This document shows positions 1-7,738 of a DNA stretch of 33,081 bases, piece after piece. The stretch is from an uncultured Eubacteriales bacterium (GTDB lineage Bacteria > Bacillota > Clostridia > Lachnospirales > Lachnospiraceae): contig OMVQ01000105.1 in assembly GCA_900314555.1 (NCBI GenBank), positions 1 through 33,081 of the forward strand. The letters run 5' to 3'. The position numbers and the translations under genes were made by a program. A model generated the notes under the pieces. The model did not search any database and was not told where the DNA came from. It saw only the letters and a program-made list of their open reading frames with translations. Each line of letters opens with the position of its first letter. Within the stretch, counting starts at the first letter, position 1.

Positions 1-203
1 AGATGTCCGTCTATGACACACACTTTCATAATTCCTTTATCTAGTGCAAGTAAATGCCGTCATCTGCAAAGTCTATTACGGTGCAGTAAATCAAACGCGC
101 TTCGCTTGAACGGTGATTTACTGCACCGACTTTTGCATCTGACGGCATATAACTTGCACACGATACGTCATAAATCAAGTGTGTGGCATAGGCGGACACA
201 TCG
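1..203. repeat. Long imperfect palindrome at left edge
   Basis: About 200 bases fold back on themselves. The innermost arms are exact: CGGTGCAGTAAATCA at 79-93 pairs with 114-128, around a loop containing CGCGCTTCGCTTG. Outside these, TGCCGTCATCTGCAAAGTC (55-73) pairs imperfectly with 128-147, GTGCAAGT (44-51) with ACTTGCAC (152-159), and 1-25 imperfectly with 178-203. The open frame across 13-237 is a by-product of the palindrome and has no family resemblance. It may be a MITE-like or REP-like element, and may extend left of the window. The rest of the gap to trpS (204-372) is AT-rich and shows no clear gene or strong terminator. Confidence 0.7.
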
Positions 204-372
204 GTTTAAGTGTATGGCATTGAATGAACTCAAATAATCAAAAGAGCCGAAAAAAGATATCTACAAATTAGCAATTCTTACAAAAGTTTTGATATTTATA
301 TAAGCAAATACACTTTAACAGATGAATATATACTAGAATATGTATGTGCGAAATTTTAGTTATATATTCTTT

Positions 373-1464
373 TTATTTCTGTTCACCATATTTCTTAATC
401 TGTTCAGCTATAAGTTCGCTATCCTCGAAATAATTAATCTTCATTGAATTCTTAACATCTGTTAATGTATTAGCAGCTACCTGTTCTGCTTTCTCACTGC
501 CTTTCTTAAGAACATCATATACATATGCAATATCTTTCTGATATTCTTCTCTTCTCTTTCTGATTGGCTCTAATTCTGTCTGGATAACATTATTGAGGAA
601 TTTCTTAACTTTTACGTCACCTAATCCACCACGTTTATAATGTTCCTTAAGTTCATCAAGGCATGAATAATCAGGTAAGAATTCTTCAAAATGTTCTTTC
701 TTACTAAATGCATCTAAGTAAGTAAACACAGTATTTCCCTCTATTTTACCAGGATCTTCTATTCTTATATGGTCTGGGTCTGTATACATACTCATTACTT
801 TCTTCTTGATTTCTGCAGGGTCTTCTGAAAGATATATACAGTTTCCTAATGATTTACTCATCTTAGCTTTACCGTCTATGCCAGGAAGTCTTAAGCACGC
901 TTTGTTATCAGGCAATAAGATTTCAGGCTCAACAAGTGTTTCACCATATACTGAATTGAATTTACGGACAATTTCCTTAGTCTGCTCAAGCATAGGAAGC
1001 TGATCCTCTCCAACTGGTACTGTTGTAGCCTTAAATGCTGTGATATCTGCTGCCTGACTTATCGGATATGTAAAGAAACCAACCGGTATACTTGCCTCAA
1101 AATTTCTCATCTGAATCTCTGATTTAACAGTAGGATTACGCTGTAATCTTGATACTGTAACAAGGTTCATATAATAAAACGATAACTCTGTAAGTTCAGG
1201 AACCTGTGACTGGATAAATAAAGTAGATTTCTCCGGATCAAGTCCACATGCAAGATAATCTAATGCAACCTCTATTATATTTTGTCTTACCTTCTCAGGA
1301 TTGTCCGCATTATCAGTAAGTGCCTGCGCATCTGCTATCATAATAAATACTTCATCATAATTTCCTGAATTCTGTAATTCAACTCTTCTCTTTAATGAAC
1401 CGACATAATGACCTACGTGTAATTTACCTGTTGGTCTGTCTCCTGTCAGAATAATTTTACTCAT
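373..1464 (-). CDS. trpS: Tryptophanyl-tRNA synthetase
   Basis: Class I aminoacyl-tRNA synthetase that activates tryptophan with ATP and loads it onto tRNA-Trp in the cytoplasm. The N-terminus carries the [13 protein letters not shown] signature, whose HVGH is the HIGH motif (residues 16-19). KMSKS is at residues 201-205. The 363 residues are slightly longer than the usual 330-340. The start is the internal ATG at 1464, because GGAG lies six bases before it; the in-frame ATG at 1476 falls inside the duplicated ribosome-site repeat. The gene has its own promoter at 1666-1694, and its leader contains a 140-bp hairpin insertion (1467-1622). No T-box is visible here, unlike at the trp operon. Identity is secure from both motifs. 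Confidence 0.97.
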   Translation of the reverse strand: MSKIILTGDRPTGKLHVGHYVGSLKRRVELQNSGNYDEVFIMIADAQALTDNADNPEKVRQNIIEVALDYLACGLDPEKSTLFIQSQVPELTELSFYYMNLVTVSRLQRNPTVKSEIQMRNFEASIPVGFFTYPISQAADITAFKATTVPVGEDQLPMLEQTKEIVRKFNSVYGETLVEPEILLPDNKACLRLPGIDGKAKMSKSLGNCIYLSEDPAEIKKKVMSMYTDPDHIRIEDPGKIEGNTVFTYLDAFSKKEHFEEFLPDYSCLDELKEHYKRGGLGDVKVKKFLNNVIQTELEPIRKRREEYQKDIAYVYDVLKKGSEKAEQVAANTLTDVKNSMKINYFEDSELIAEQIKKYGEQK

Positions 1465-1466
1465 AC

Positions 1467-1622
1467 TAATCTCCATTCCGCAGGCATTTATGCCGAAGGA
1501 ATCGTGGGCTGAATATCTTATTCAGTCCTGCGCTAAAAGATAAATGTAGTGCCTGCGCTACATTTATCTATGTGAAAAATAATCGCATCAGCATTATTTT
1601 TCACATTAATCTCCATTCCGCA
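1467..1622 (-). mobile_element. Multi-hairpin insertion duplicating the trpS ribosome site
   Basis: TAATCTCCATTCCGCA occurs exactly at 1467-1482 and 1607-1622, 140 bases apart; on the sense strand it holds the GGAG ribosome site. Four hairpins lie between. (a) ATTCC 1475-1479 with 1498-1502, enclosing GGCA 1483-1486 with 1491-1494. (b) CTGAAT 1509-1514 with 1520-1525. (c) A perfect 12-bp stem, 1538-1549 with 1558-1569, loop TGCCTGCG. (d) A perfect 13-bp stem, 1571-1583 with 1593-1605, loop CGCATCAGC. No protein is encoded and no T-tract follows any stem, so these are not ordinary terminators. The architecture matches 25429-25593. It looks like a small insertion with a 16-bp target duplication; the mechanism is unknown. 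Confidence 0.7.
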
Positions 1623-1665
1623 ATTATATATTTTATATAATTTTCAGTATTTTCATATGTAATTA

Positions 1666-1694
1666 ATAATATAATATGCACTAAAATATGTCAA
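1666..1694 (-). promoter_or_regulatory. Promoter of trpS
   Basis: On the minus strand, TTGACA (1689-1694) is followed after exactly 17 bases by TATTAT (1666-1671). This is a near-consensus sigma-70/sigma-A promoter. The predicted transcript starts near 1659, reads first through the upstream copy of the ribosome-site repeat and the hairpins at 1467-1622, then reaches the trpS start at 1464, giving a leader of about 195 bases. Confidence 0.75.
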
Positions 1695-1781
1695 CATTGA
1701 TTAAACCCGTCTTGAAATTAAATTGCATATGCAGTTATTCCCAAAGCTGACTTCATAAAACTTTTTCTCTATTTTTGTAAA

Positions 1782-2561
1782 TTACTCTAAAATCTTATCA
1801 ATAAGCAGCTTGCTTACATCAAATTCATCTGTAAATACTTCTATATTTCTCTTAAACAACCCTGATTTTACATATGTTTTATCATATAAAGAATAATCAT
1901 TAGTTGAATAAATAACAAGTTTTTTGCCACTTTCATCTGTACCCGCCATAATATATTTATCCTCATCAGAATTTATATATATCTTTCCCCCTTCATCTAT
2001 GAAAGTCCTACACATAAATTCATTCTGTTCTCTTGATAAAACTATTCTTGCATTTTCTAAGTTTCTGTAGTTGTTATCAATTTCATACACTTTATCACTA
2101 TCATTACATTCAATATAAGAATTATATACATAATCATTATTTAATTCAGTATATTTTTTATTATAAATAATGTCTGTAAATTCAAAATGACTATAATAAT
2201 CATATAGACTTTCTTCTGCCGGAATCAGAAAAGCTCCTGCATATCCTTCATTATGCATAACCTCATCAGCCTTCCATATAAGCCTTGACATTATTCCCTT
2301 ACCTCGATACTCCTTATCGGTTGCAAGTGCATAAAGATACATTATTTTATAATATTCACCCTCATATTTAAGACAATAATCTATCATATAAAGTGCCGAT
2401 ACTATTTTCCCATTTTCCTTATATACAATTACATTATCCGGACCATAGAATTTATCAAAGAATGAATTAACGTATTCCTTAGTATCTCCAAATGTATCAA
2501 TCCATAACTTCTTAAGTTCATCAACCTGATTACTTTTTTCGCTTAACTTATTACTTTGCAT
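1782..2561 (-). CDS. GNAT-family N-acetyltransferase
   Basis: A 259-residue protein whose residues 35-130 look like a GNAT fold: a strand region around VIVYKENGKIVSALYMI, then YLYALATDKEYRGKGIMSRL, which has the RxxGxG-like acetyl-CoA pyrophosphate loop, then an LIPAEESLYDYY stretch. The long C-terminal half recalls the Eis-like subgroup, which has an extra domain. The substrate cannot be told from sequence. Its ATG overlaps the end of the upstream DUF2156 gene by 11 bases, so the two are very probably translated together and may act on the same substrate class. There is no strong terminator before the trpS promoter. Confidence 0.8.
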   Translation of the reverse strand: MQSNKLSEKSNQVDELKKLWIDTFGDTKEYVNSFFDKFYGPDNVIVYKENGKIVSALYMIDYCLKYEGEYYKIMYLYALATDKEYRGKGIMSRLIWKADEVMHNEGYAGAFLIPAEESLYDYYSHFEFTDIIYNKKYTELNNDYVYNSYIECNDSDKVYEIDNNYRNLENARIVLSREQNEFMCRTFIDEGGKIYINSDEDKYIMAGTDESGKKLVIYSTNDYSLYDKTYVKSGLFKRNIEVFTDEFDVSKLLIDKILE

Positions 2562-3456
2562 CTTTGAACGTCACCAAACCCTTTTGAACCATAAATTCCG
2601 GAAGATAGGATTCTTTTGCTTTTCTAAGTCCATCAAGTCCCATATCTTCTTCACGGTTTACATATTTATAATCCATTAATTCATTAATAATAAATTGCTG
2701 ATTTATCATCGGATATGCTCCCGGTATATCTGCAAATGCTTTTTCAAAATTAATATCAAACATTTCATCATTTATTGCTCCACCAAGAGTCACTGCCACA
2801 ACTCTGTCGTTTGCGCGTATAAGTCCACCAATAAGTCCTAATTTTTCTCTATTCTTAATACTGTTAATCATTATACAGATTTCATCTGCCTTCGACTCAT
2901 CATCCGCACAAACATTTTTTACACACCATTCTTTTACCATATCGATACACTCATCAGCATTATCATCTGACATCTTCTCGTAACACCAGTTATCATAGGT
3001 TTTCTTGAATTTATTAATGTGATTTTTCTTGCCATGATACTTTTTACCTGATAATTCAGCCATGTCTTTTATATTGTATACATAGTCAGCTCCATCTCTC
3101 TGATAATTCACCTTGAATTGTCCCGGGTATATTCTATCTATAATTGCAAAAATTTCAGGTTCAACATCTCCAATTGCAAGCTCAATATCATTATCTTCGG
3201 TATATTTAATTAGATTTTCAATACCTTTCCCTATACCAGACATTACAAATGGAACACCAAAAAATATCATTCCATCTATATTATATTTTATATATAAATC
3301 ACTATCATCAAATGCTATCTCTGTGTTATATTCATCTACCCACATAATAATGTTAGTAGGTGTATAATCGCATGCATTATGCTTTACATATTTCAATGCA
3401 CGCATGATATTATCTATATCATCTAATGTTGGTTTTCTAAAATTCAATTTACTCAT
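2551..3456 (-). CDS. DUF2156 / LPG-synthase C-terminal-like protein
   Basis: A 301-residue soluble protein that I match to the DUF2156 family. Its fold is that of the C-terminal catalytic part of phosphatidylglycerol lysyltransferase (a doubled GNAT fold). Typical features are the N-terminal FRKPTLDDIDNIMRAL start, the AELSGKKYHGKKNHINKFKK segment around residues 135-155 and a late GGLIRANDRVVAVTLGG strand. The membrane half of MprF is absent. Members of this stand-alone type are probably aminoacyl or acyl transferases, but the substrate is not known. GAGG precedes the ATG closely. It overlaps the downstream GNAT gene by 11 bases, and that partner is probably functionally linked. Confidence 0.75.
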   Translation of the reverse strand: MSKLNFRKPTLDDIDNIMRALKYVKHNACDYTPTNIIMWVDEYNTEIAFDDSDLYIKYNIDGMIFFGVPFVMSGIGKGIENLIKYTEDNDIELAIGDVEPEIFAIIDRIYPGQFKVNYQRDGADYVYNIKDMAELSGKKYHGKKNHINKFKKTYDNWCYEKMSDDNADECIDMVKEWCVKNVCADDESKADEICIMINSIKNREKLGLIGGLIRANDRVVAVTLGGAINDEMFDINFEKAFADIPGAYPMINQQFIINELMDYKYVNREEDMGLDGLRKAKESYLPEFMVQKGLVTFKDAK

Positions 3457-3503
3457 AATTCCTCACTTACTTCACACTATAAATATTCTCTAAAATACAT
3501 GTC

Positions 3504-3521
3504 TTGTAAAAAGTTTTACAA
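3504..3521. promoter_or_regulatory. 18-bp palindrome upstream of DUF2156 gene
   Basis: TTGTAAAA and TTTTACAA flank a two-base centre, a perfect 8-bp dyad 48 bases before the DUF2156 start. On the minus strand it includes TTTACA, a possible -35 with a weak AATATT 17 bases on. A TATAAT also lies just upstream of the dyad. It could be an operator; no regulator is encoded beside it. Confidence 0.35.
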
Positions 3522-3561
3522 ATATAATTATATTGTATTCCTACAAATATTTACCAAATAA

Positions 3562-3593
3562 ATTAGGTATGCGTAAATTTACACATACCTAAT
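3562..3593 (-). terminator. Terminator after the amino acid importer
   Basis: ATTAGGTATG (3562-3571) pairs with CATACCTAAT (3584-3593), and inside them GTAAATTTAC is self-complementary, so the stem is nearly continuous. It lies 11 bases past the ATPase stop codon. The minus-strand tail is TTTATTTGG, a modest U-tract, so termination strength is uncertain. Confidence 0.6.
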
Positions 3594-3603
3594 AATTTCA
3601 CAC

Positions 3604-4347
3604 TTATAATACCTTTGATAAAAATTCCTTTAATCTTGGGTTCTTTGGATTATCAAAAAATTCTTTAGGCTCATTTTCTTCCATAATGATACCCTCGTCA
3701 ATAAATAATACACGATTTGCTACTTCTCTTGCAAATCCCATCTCATGCGTTACAATAACCATTGTCATGCCATCATCTGCTAAATCCTTCATAACCTGGA
3801 GAACTTCTCCAACCATTTCAGGATCAAGTGCTGATGTAGGTTCATCGAAAAGCATAACGTCAGGTTCCATACATAAAGCACGTACAATTGCTATTCTCTG
3901 TTTCTGCCCACCGGAAAGTTGTGATGGATATGAATTAGCTCTATCATCTAATCCAACTTTCTTCAGTAATTCCATTGCTTTAGCTTCAGCCTCTTCTTTT
4001 GACTTCTTTAAAAGCTTCATGGGAGCTATTGTCATATTCTTTAGAATCGTCATATGTGGAAATAGATTAAATTGCTGGAAAACCATTCCCATCTTCTGTC
4101 TATGAACGTTTATATTAACCTTTGGATCTGTAATATCCGTTCCCTCGAAACATATTGTTCCGTCAGTAGGTTCTTCTAACAGATTAAGTGTTCTTAAGAA
4201 TGTAGATTTGCCTGAACCCGATGGTCCGATTACTACTACTACATCACCTTTTTTGATTTCTGTACTAATTCCCTTTAATACATCTACTTTTCCAAAACTC
4301 TTCTTAAGGTTGTCAACTTTTATTAATACATTCTCATTAGTGGTCAC
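3604..4347 (-). CDS. glnQ: Polar amino acid ABC transporter ATPase
   Basis: Cytoplasmic ATPase that powers the importer encoded just upstream. It has Walker [11 protein letters not shown]-loop [10 protein letters not shown], signature LSGGQ, Walker [13 protein letters not shown] and the H-loop VTHEM, in the order and spacing of the GlnQ/HisP family. I choose the GTG at 4347 (protein starts [14 protein letters not shown], 247 residues): a strong AAAGGAGG lies nine bases upstream, whereas a start at 4380 would have no ribosome site. The gene then overlaps the permease end by 11 bases, which suggests coupled translation. The exact amino acid carried (glutamine, cystine or another polar one) is not decidable here. 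Confidence 0.93.
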   Translation of the reverse strand: MTTNENVLIKVDNLKKSFGKVDVLKGISTEIKKGDVVVVIGPSGSGKSTFLRTLNLLEEPTDGTICFEGTDITDPKVNINVHRQKMGMVFQQFNLFPHMTILKNMTIAPMKLLKKSKEEAEAKAMELLKKVGLDDRANSYPSQLSGGQKQRIAIVRALCMEPDVMLFDEPTSALDPEMVGEVLQVMKDLADDGMTMVIVTHEMGFAREVANRVLFIDEGIIMEENEPKEFFDNPKNPRLKEFLSKVL

Positions 4348-5053
4348 TATTACGCAACCTCCTTTCAAGTTTTGATACAAGTGCTGTAAGTATCATAACA
4401 ATAATAAGATAAATAATTGCTACTGCAATAAGCGGATATAAAGCTTCAAACGTACGGCTTCTGATAAAATCTCCACCTTTTGTCAAATCCTGTATTCCAA
4501 TGTATCCTGCTACGGAAGTTTCTTTCAATAATACGATAAACTCATTAGATAAAGCAGGCAAAACATTCTTAAATGCCTGTGGAAGAACTATAAATACCAT
4601 TGTCTGGATATAGTTAAAACCAAGGCTTCTTCCTGCCTCAAACTGGCCATTATCTATTGACATAATACCTGAACGTACAATCTCTGCCACATATGCACCT
4701 GAGTTGATACCAAATGCCATTATGGCTACAAATGTCTTACTTGTGTCAGGTGCCGTAAAAATACAGTAGAATGAAATAAGTAACTGTACTAATACAGGTG
4801 TTCCTCTGATTACTGTCAGATACACTTTACATATAAAATTAAGTAATCCAATTATAAATCTCGAAAAACCCTTTTTCTTAGAATGGTTCTTATCATGTGT
4901 AGAACGTATAATTGCCACAATAAAACCTATCAATATACCGATAATTACAGCACATACCGCAATAATAAGCGTTTCTTTCAAACCATCTAAAAGGTATCTG
5001 TATCTATGGTCATCTATAAAGTTTTGAGTAAATTTTCTTTTGAATTCAGCCAT
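4337..5053 (-). CDS. Polar amino acid ABC transporter permease
   Basis: Membrane subunit of the HisM/GlnP type, 238 residues. Hydrophobic segments lie near residues 25-50, 75-105, 110-130 and 205-230. The cytoplasmic coupling (EAA) loop is present around [27 protein letters not shown], about residues 140-165. The ATG at 5053 has AGGA ten bases upstream; an in-frame TTG at 5062 lies directly against that AGGA and is rejected. It sits between the binding protein and the ATPase, forming a complete single-permease importer that presumably homodimerises. Confidence 0.92.
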   Translation of the reverse strand: MAEFKRKFTQNFIDDHRYRYLLDGLKETLIIAVCAVIIGILIGFIVAIIRSTHDKNHSKKKGFSRFIIGLLNFICKVYLTVIRGTPVLVQLLISFYCIFTAPDTSKTFVAIMAFGINSGAYVAEIVRSGIMSIDNGQFEAGRSLGFNYIQTMVFIVLPQAFKNVLPALSNEFIVLLKETSVAGYIGIQDLTKGGDFIRSRTFEALYPLIAVAIIYLIIVMILTALVSKLERRLRNSDH

Positions 5054-5082
5054 TTTTATCAAATCCTATTTCTTTCTAATCA

Positions 5083-5865
5083 TTATTTTTTTCTAACGAT
5101 AATAACCTGTTTTGCCTTTGTATAACTCTGTGTAAAGTCAATATTCTGAAGTCTGTCTTCTGTAACTGTAATTCCTGCAAGACCGATATCATCTTTGCCT
5201 GTTGAAACTGCTGTAATAATTGAATCGAACTCGATATTATCAACAACTAATTCCATACCAAGTTTATCTGCAATTGCCTGTGCTATATCCACATCAATAC
5301 CAACAACTTTTCCATCTTCCACATATTCATATGGTGGGAATTCTGCGTTAGTTGCCATTCTTAATTTACCATTATTTCTTTCAATACCATCAGCTGATTT
5401 ATATGGTTTTGTACCTGCTTCTTCTCCGATATAGTTGCTAACTATTTCGTCTAATTCGCCATCACCTATTAATTCATTTAAAACGCCATCTATTTCATCT
5501 TTTAATTTATCATTACCTTTTGCGACGCAAATTGCATATTCTTCTTCTTCAAATGGCTCTTCTAATATCTTTAAGTCACTATTTTTCTCAACAAAAACCT
5601 TAGCTGGCTGCTCATCAATGATTACACAGTCAATTTTACCCTGTTTAAGAGCCTGTACTGCATCTGTACCTTTGTTATATCTTTCCATTTTAACATCTTT
5701 GATATCTGAAGCATAGATATCACCTGTTGTTCCTAACTGAACACCTATTTTCTTACCTTCCAAATCATCAATGCCGTTAACTTTGTTTGCAGGAATACTA
5801 CTGCTTCCACATGCACATAATGAAAGTGTAGCTGCTGCTAATAATACTGCTAATTTCTTTTTCAT
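5083..5865 (-). CDS. Amino acid ABC transporter substrate-binding lipoprotein
   Basis: A 260-residue extracellular solute-binding protein (family 3). Residues 1-20 form a lipoprotein signal peptide ending in the lipobox LCAC, so Cys19 should be lipidated and anchor it to the outer face of the membrane. The rest has family-3 features, including NGKLRMATNAEFPPYEY, VVGIDVDIAQAIADKLG and the late DDIGLAGITVTEDR. Two half-copies of the fold appear in swapped order: a GKKIGVQLGTTGD block at residues 37-50, before the canonical N-terminal block at about 165. This circular arrangement is regular in the family. The ribosome site is poor (AGAGAG at best). Promoter and palindrome are at 5975-6028. Confidence 0.92.
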   Translation of the reverse strand: MKKKLAVLLAAATLSLCACGSSSIPANKVNGIDDLEGKKIGVQLGTTGDIYASDIKDVKMERYNKGTDAVQALKQGKIDCVIIDEQPAKVFVEKNSDLKILEEPFEEEEYAICVAKGNDKLKDEIDGVLNELIGDGELDEIVSNYIGEEAGTKPYKSADGIERNNGKLRMATNAEFPPYEYVEDGKVVGIDVDIAQAIADKLGMELVVDNIEFDSIITAVSTGKDDIGLAGITVTEDRLQNIDFTQSYTKAKQVIIVRKK

Positions 5866-5974
5866 AATTGTAATCTGCTCTCTGCCCTGACCAAAAACTT
5901 CAGAATATAATTTATATTCATTATTAATAAGAATAATGCTATCAGGCAGTGCATCTCCTTCTTCATTTTTTTTG

Positions 5975-6028
5975 CACTATTCACTTAAAATCCTTGAATA
6001 GTGTATCTCAAAATCTTAAAAAAAGCAA
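5975..6028 (-). promoter_or_regulatory. Promoter of amino acid importer with overlapping dyad
   Basis: On the minus strand, TTGCTT (6023-6028) and TACACT (6000-6005) are 17 bases apart. The -35 begins just past the flippase stop codon. A perfect 9-bp dyad, CACTATTCA (5975-5983) and TGAATAGTG (5995-6003), overlaps the -10 and the expected start point. It lacks a U-tract in either useful direction (A8 follows on the sense strand), so it fits an operator better than a terminator. The leader to the ATG at 5865 is about 125 bases. Confidence 0.5.
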
Positions 6029-6029
6029 G

Positions 6030-7601
6030 TTAATATAAATTCTTTTTCTTACATATAAATATTGTACCAAAATACGATACCGCTGCCATTATAAATGCAA
6101 AGAATAAAGCAACTATATTATGTCCACTAATAATATGGAAGATTTTGTAAGTAAGTGCTGTAACAACGCCCATAAATACCGAACATACCATTGGTATAAG
6201 GAATGTTTTAATATATTCCTGCGTATAACCGACATATTTATTAAGTGATACCAGATTAAGTACAAGTACTACAATCGGAAATGTAGCATTACCTATTACA
6301 ATTGCATATATTCCAAGATTAGTAAACTTAAGCAGACCAAATACCAGCACAATATGAACTATAAGAGAGATACAAGAGTGAATTACAGGTATATTCATCT
6401 TATCAATGCCCTGAAGTGCTGAACTTGTAACCGTTGAAATAGTATAAAATACAACTGCAATAGCACCAATCTTTAGCATCATTCCACCCTGGTCACTGTC
6501 ATATCTTGAAAATAATAATTGAACCATTGGTTTACCAAGAACTACAAGACCAACGAATGATGGCATCGCAATGAACATATTTGCACCAATTGTTGCAGAA
6601 ATCTTTTCACGTATTGTAGAATATTCCTGTTTCTCTTTTGATGCAACAATACTAGGAAGTAATGACGCTGACATCGCTGAAGCTACTCCCATTACTACAC
6701 CTGTAAGTATTACATAACTTGAATTAAAGTTACCGATACTTGTCTTAATCTCTGACGAAGTCATACCTGCACTGGTCATCAATTTTCCATATAACACATC
6801 ATCTATTAATGCACTTATCTGATAAAATGTCTGTCCGATAATTATAGGAATCATTGTAAATATAATATCTTTGTATATATTCTTATATGGTTCATCCACA
6901 CTATAGATATCACGTTTAACTCTTCTTGTAAATGTAGGATAGTATACAATAAATAAAATCAATAAGAATGTAAGCCCAAAGAACGCACCAAAGGCTGTAC
7001 CCATAGTACCGCCTGCCGCACCATAACCATCAACCTTTGCTGAACCTTTATATGCTCTTACTAAAAATGCTCCTGCCGCTATACTTACAACCGCATTAAC
7101 TATCTGTTCAATAAGCTGTGAAATGGCAGTTGGAATTGTAGTTCCCTGCCCCTGATAGAAACCTCTGAACACACCTAATACTGAAACTATAAATATTGTA
7201 GGTGCAAGTACCCTTAGAGGAAGTGCTATTCCTGAATATGCAGAATAGAAATGTTTTTCAATAAAGTCTGCACCAAAATACAGAATAAGTGCTGCCGTAC
7301 CACCAGTACATACAGATACTGTTACTGATGAAATGAATATCTTTCTTGCATCTCTGTATCTGTGGTTAGCCAGACGTCCCGAAATCAATTTAGAAACAGC
7401 CATAGGCAAACCATATGATGACAGAACTAACATTATATTATATACGTTAAATGCTGCTCCATATATACCGTTTGCCTCTGCTCCTATTATATTTACCATG
7501 GGAATTCTGTATACAAGACCAATTATTCTTACGAATATTCCTGCCATTGCAAGAATTCCACCATGCATAATTATATTTTTAATACTTTTCTTCTGATTCA
7601 T
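6030..7601 (-). CDS. SpoVB/MurJ-like lipid or polysaccharide flippase
   Basis: A 523-residue polytopic protein with about 14 hydrophobic segments, of the MOP exporter superfamily, polysaccharide-biosynthesis/SpoVB branch. The N-terminus, with GGILAMAGIFVRIIGLVYRIP and GAEANGIYGAAFNVYNIML (about residues 14-57), is characteristic of the SpoVB/YtgP group of lipid-linked precursor flippases. It probably moves an undecaprenyl-linked intermediate across the membrane; whether that is lipid II, a spore cortex precursor or a polysaccharide unit is unknown. It is separated from trpA by 137 AT-rich bases and is not obviously part of the trp operon, though I see no strong terminator between them. Ribosome site weak (GTGG). 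Confidence 0.85.
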   Translation of the reverse strand: MNQKKSIKNIIMHGGILAMAGIFVRIIGLVYRIPMVNIIGAEANGIYGAAFNVYNIMLVLSSYGLPMAVSKLISGRLANHRYRDARKIFISSVTVSVCTGGTAALILYFGADFIEKHFYSAYSGIALPLRVLAPTIFIVSVLGVFRGFYQGQGTTIPTAISQLIEQIVNAVVSIAAGAFLVRAYKGSAKVDGYGAAGGTMGTAFGAFFGLTFLLILFIVYYPTFTRRVKRDIYSVDEPYKNIYKDIIFTMIPIIIGQTFYQISALIDDVLYGKLMTSAGMTSSEIKTSIGNFNSSYVILTGVVMGVASAMSASLLPSIVASKEKQEYSTIREKISATIGANMFIAMPSFVGLVVLGKPMVQLLFSRYDSDQGGMMLKIGAIAVVFYTISTVTSSALQGIDKMNIPVIHSCISLIVHIVLVFGLLKFTNLGIYAIVIGNATFPIVVLVLNLVSLNKYVGYTQEYIKTFLIPMVCSVFMGVVTALTYKIFHIISGHNIVALFFAFIMAAVSYFGTIFICKKKNLY

Positions 7602-7738
7602 ATTTCCACACCAATCTATTCATATTTATTTTTTTACACGAAACGACAGGCATATTATATTACAATTTATAATTTTAATCTATATAAAAAAGTAAAATTT
7701 TTGTTAACTATTGAATATTCTCAATAAAATATCCGTAT

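Noticed and set aside
13..237. 74-codon open frame on the plus strand
   Set aside because: It spans the long palindrome, has no ribosome site and its composition is a by-product of the inverted repeats.
1483..1606. CRISPR array reading of the serial hairpins
   Set aside because: Stems differ from one another, there is no repeated unit with regular spacers, and no cas genes are present.
5975..6003. Terminator for the flippase gene
   Set aside because: The sense-strand stem is followed by A8, not U, and it overlaps a good promoter.
7602..7738. Strong terminator after trpA or clear promoter of the flippase
   Set aside because: Only weak AT-rich stems (TATTGA/TCAATA) and a TATAAT without a matching -35 are visible.
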